From Cyanobium sp. N.Huapi 1H5 (lineage in GTDB: Bacteria; Cyanobacteriota; Cyanobacteriia; PCC-6307; Cyanobiaceae), in NCBI RefSeq assembly GCF_024345535.1, contig NZ_JAGQBH010000003.1, positions 62,001 through 126,000 on the forward strand: a stretch of DNA of 64,000 nucleotides, read 5' to 3'. Below the pieces are notes generated by a model, which did not search any database, was not told the DNA's origin, and saw only the letters and a list, made by a program, of their open reading frames with translations. Below, in pieces: positions 62,240 to 64,000 of this stretch (positions are counted from its first letter, which is position 1; every line of letters begins with the position of its first letter). The translations under genes and the position numbers were made by a program.

Positions 62240-62455
62240 AGTGCCAACCCCGTCTCACCCTCGCCAGGATCCCCATCGACCAACCGCTGATGCTCATCGA
62301 GCTGCTGGGCCGCCTCAGCCCCGCCCCCGCGCAGGACATCGCCCGGCAGATCCTGGGAAGCGCGTGGTGGGTCGGGTGCACACCGGCAACGGCATCACCC
62401 GCTTTGGCAACGGTGCCTACGCCCTGATCGGCGGCGACGAGTTGAGCGACAGGGG
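62240..62455 (+). pseudogene. HNH-HIT copy 7
   Basis: Leader AAGTGCCAACCCCGTCTCACC at 62240 joins directly to IPIDQPLMLIELLGRLSPAP then AQDIARQILG, so the first about 25 codons are missing. After a frame change it reads VHTGNGITRFGNGAYALIGG then DELSDRGN and ends. Confidence 0.8.
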
Positions 62456-62507
62456 GAACGTGAGCGGCCCAGAGTGGGGCTCAGGAGTGATCGAGGCGGA
62501 AGCAACG

Positions 62508-62690
62508 TTACTGAGGTTGATCGAGCTTGCGCGGCCCCTTGATCACAGCACGTGCCAGATCGTCATCCGTGATCTCCGGAATCTCGGCATACTCTTCAGG
62601 CTGGATCACATGCGCATCCACACGCTGTAGATCCGAGCGAATCGGGTCATCAGGAGAAGTGGTGGCGAAAACGTAGTTGCTCTCTTGCAT
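62508..62690 (-). CDS. BrnA-like antitoxin (second module)
   Basis: 60 residues: SDLQRVDAHVIQPEEYAEIP then EITDDDLARAVIKG, matching the short DUF-type antitoxins (BrnA_antitoxin) that pair with BrnT. The family often has about 80-100 residues and a helix-turn-helix end; this one is short, so it may be truncated at its C-terminus. It overlaps the toxin gene by 41 bases. Confidence 0.7.
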   Translation of the reverse strand: MQESNYVFATTSPDDPIRSDLQRVDAHVIQPEEYAEIPEITDDDLARAVIKGPRKLDQPQ

Positions 62691-62922
62691 TGGCCTTACG
62701 CATCGAAATGACCTGACGGAAAAAGGAACGCTGGGTGTAGATGATCACGACCATGCGACCCTCAAGCAGACCCAGGCAGACAGTCCGAACCTCACCATAG
62801 TCGCGCCGGCGGTCTTCAAACTCCAGCGTCGGCCCGGCAAAGACGCGTTCAGCATCGAGAAAGTCCAGGCCTCGCTGCTCCAGAGTCCGCAGCCGCTTGA
62901 GGGGATCAAAGCGGATCACCAC
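62650..62922 (-). CDS. brnT: BrnT-type toxin (second module)
   Basis: 90 residues from a GTG at 62922: IRFDPLKRLRTLEQRGLDFL, DAERVFAGPTLEFEDRRRDY, VRTVCLGLLEGRMVVIIYTQ and RQVISMRKANAREQLRF. A clear BrnT, only distantly similar to the one at 60.8 kb, so the two modules are independent arrivals. Confidence 0.85.
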   Translation of the reverse strand: MVIRFDPLKRLRTLEQRGLDFLDAERVFAGPTLEFEDRRRDYGEVRTVCLGLLEGRMVVIIYTQRSFFRQVISMRKANAREQLRFRHHFS

Positions 62923-63004
62923 CCTGCGTGGCTGGGGTGGAGCCGCTGACTGAATCCGCGAGCTGGGTGAGCATGGTGAAAGAGCGGAGAGAACCTCGAA
63001 AGGC

Positions 63005-63791
63005 AAGTGCCACCCCCCGTCTCACCCCGCCAGGATGCCCCCATGCCCCCGCCCAGGCGCACAACGTGGCCCGACGGATCCTGGGAAGCGCATGGTGGGC
63101 CGGCTTCTCCTTCAACGGCATCACCGCCTAAGGCGATGGCCACGACAGCCTGATTGGCGGCGACGAACTGAGCGATGGCGAGCGCGACGCGCTGCTGGAG
63201 CTCTGCCACCCGCGCCTCGATGCCTTCCGCGAGCAGCGCGGCGAGGAGGCGTTTGCCCACCGCAGCCGCCACCGCAGCCCGATCAGTGGCTCGGAAAAAC
63301 CAGGGCGGCTCCGACGCCATCAGCAACCTGCAGGCCCTCTGCTTCCGCTGCAACGCCGACAAGCGCGACGGCTGTTTACCTACGCAAGAGGGCGCACCGA
63401 CTTCCGCGGCGTGCAGGCCAGCTACGGCCACCGCGAAGCGGGCTGTCTGTTCTGCGCGCTGGAGGGCAGCGGCCGGGTGCTGCTGGAGAACGAGGGGCAC
63501 AGCCTGGCGATCCCGCGTCGTAATGGGGCCGACGGGCTGGAGCTGCACCAGCCGGAGTGGAATGCCGTGGTGGAGCTGCTGAAGCTGCGGCGAGAGCAGC
63601 TGAGTGCCCAGGACGCCACGATCAGCGGCTGGGCTGGTTTGCTCAACGCAAGAGGGGGGCTGAACTCAGGCGACGCGGCGGGGCAGACGGTGTTTCATGC
63701 GCACTGGCATCTGATCCCGAGGCGAGAGGGGGATTGCGAGGAGCCGCGGGGTGGGGTGGGAGGGGTGATCTCGTCGAGGCGGGACTACTGA
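63005..63791 (+). pseudogene. HNH-HIT copy 8 (ends with a near-complete HIT domain)
   Basis: Leader at 63005 joins to NVARRILGSAWWAGFSFNGI, stop TAA at 63129. DELSDGERDALLELCHPRLD, HRSRHRSPISGSEK and a deletion into NQGGSDAISNLQALCFRCNA follow. After KRD a frameshift leads to the frame 63411-63791: ASYGHREAGCLFCALEGSGR, GHSLAIPRRNGADGLELHQP, then the HIT motif HAHWHLIPRREGD and the C-terminal end SSRRDY. The central Gly-Trp-Asn part is disturbed (GWAGLLNARGG). The HIT frame could be translated alone but lacks its N-terminal strand. Confidence 0.85.
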
Positions 63792-63829
63792 AGACGGCCA
63801 GCCTCAACTCGGCTACGAAGACACAAGTA

Positions 63830-64000
63830 GTGGCCGGATCCGTGCCCTCCTACTGGTGGGGGAACCACAAGCAGACCTACCGGCAGGAGACCGACGGCGG
63901 CTACATCTGGTCGCCGAAGACTCGCAAAGGAGACCGGAAAAACCACACCTACGACAACCTCACCCGCTACCAGCGGGGGAATGTGGTGTTCAGCCATGCC
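63830..64000 (+). CDS. 5' part of a YWW-type (EVE/PUA-like) HNH endonuclease gene, cut by the window end
   Basis: The frame, perhaps from GTG 63830, reads VAGSVPSYWWGNHKQTYRQE, TDGGYIWSPKTRKGDRKNHT and YDNLTRYQRGNVVFSHA. This matches the N-terminal EVE-like domain of HNH endonucleases that restrict modified DNA (sequences of the form YWWVNxxQTxxxExxGGYxWSPK). The catalytic part is beyond the window, so neither identity nor integrity can be confirmed. It directly follows the array. Confidence 0.7.
   Translation, partial: MAGSVPSYWWGNHKQTYRQETDGGYIWSPKTRKGDRKNHTYDNLTRYQRGNVVFSHA

Larger units (their letters stand above)
55256..63791 (+). repeat. Array of eight decayed HNH-HIT gene copies alternating with toxin-antitoxin modules
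   Basis: Eight plus-strand fragments of one gene occur between 55256 and 63791, each followed by a minus-strand module. The parent is recognisable by assembling the copies: an N-terminal domain (ERLR.FIAERMRMSPIDQPLMLMELL), a middle part ending GGDELSDGERDALLELCRQR, an HNH nuclease (PRNQGGSDAISNLQALCFRC) and a C-terminal HIT domain (HAHWHLIPRR). Known HNH-HIT proteins of about 350 residues have this order. Every copy is truncated, internally deleted or frameshifted. Identity between copies reaches roughly 95 percent over hundreds of bases. Confidence 0.85.

Noticed and set aside
55256..63791. CRISPR array
   Set aside because: The repeats here are long gene fragments of unequal length with coding modules as spacers, not short regular direct repeats.
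55256..63791. Classical integron
   Set aside because: No integrase gene and no typical attC core sites are visible; the repeated unit is a coding remnant. The integron comparison is kept only as an analogy for architecture.

Overview
The window looks like chromosome of a GC-rich unicellular picocyanobacterium of the Cyanobium / Synechococcus type. The signs are a phycobilisome rod linker (PBS-linker plus CpcD domain), a CrtD-type carotenoid desaturase, a CAAD/CURT1-like thylakoid protein, an HpsJ-family protein, a GH57 glycosidase, a PEP-CTERM-like secreted protein and very compact, GC-rich coding. No rRNA, tRNA or CRISPR array was recognised.

Layout. (1) 0-22.7 kb is mostly core genome: CAAD, fructosamine-kinase family, HpsJ, CrtD, rod linker and MsrA. 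A tight minus-strand run then holds a DUF296-glutaredoxin fusion, a MscS channel, an ABC ATPase, a RimK ligase with an N-terminal protease-like domain and a GT2 glycosyltransferase. DUF389, PstS, an ACR3 arsenite carrier broken by one amber codon, TSUP and a CbpA/CbpM chaperone pair follow. (2) 22.8-32.5 kb is an accessory strip of small toxin-antitoxin (TA) modules (DUF433/DUF5615, Xre/RES, broken VapBC, RHH/MazF, Phd/VapC) mixed with an EAL phosphodiesterase, a SAP protein and an IS481-like remnant. (3) 32.6-55.2 kb is again largely core. It has a MerR-vWA-phosphatase operon with a near-consensus, apparently leaderless promoter, an M28 peptidase, AbrB/VapC, two overlapping photolyase/cryptochrome genes, secreted proteins of unknown function, a CPA2 antiporter, a hybrid histidine kinase, a GAF protein, a GH57 enzyme, a rhodanese, Phd/VapC, dCTP deaminase and an acyl-CoA ligase. 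(4) 55.26-63.79 kb is the most unusual part. Eight broken plus-strand copies of one gene, recognisable as an HNH-nuclease/HIT-domain fusion, alternate with minus-strand small modules: HicAB, DUF433/DUF5615, a DUF6883-DUF4926 fusion, RelE/ParE, GNAT/DUF1778, BrnTA, HigBA and a second BrnTA. Each copy is preceded by a conserved leader just upstream of, and divergent from, the module to its left. The window ends in the start of a YWW-type (EVE-like) HNH-endonuclease gene.

How the parts fit. The core genes serve photosynthesis (linker, carotenoids, thylakoid shape), envelope and stress physiology (MscS, phosphate uptake, Met-sulfoxide repair, DNA photorepair, chaperones) and signalling. Overlaid on this is a very high load of TA modules, at least fourteen in 64 kb. 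They are concentrated in two strips, and the second strip has a regular, cassette-like architecture built around the decayed HNH-HIT repeats.
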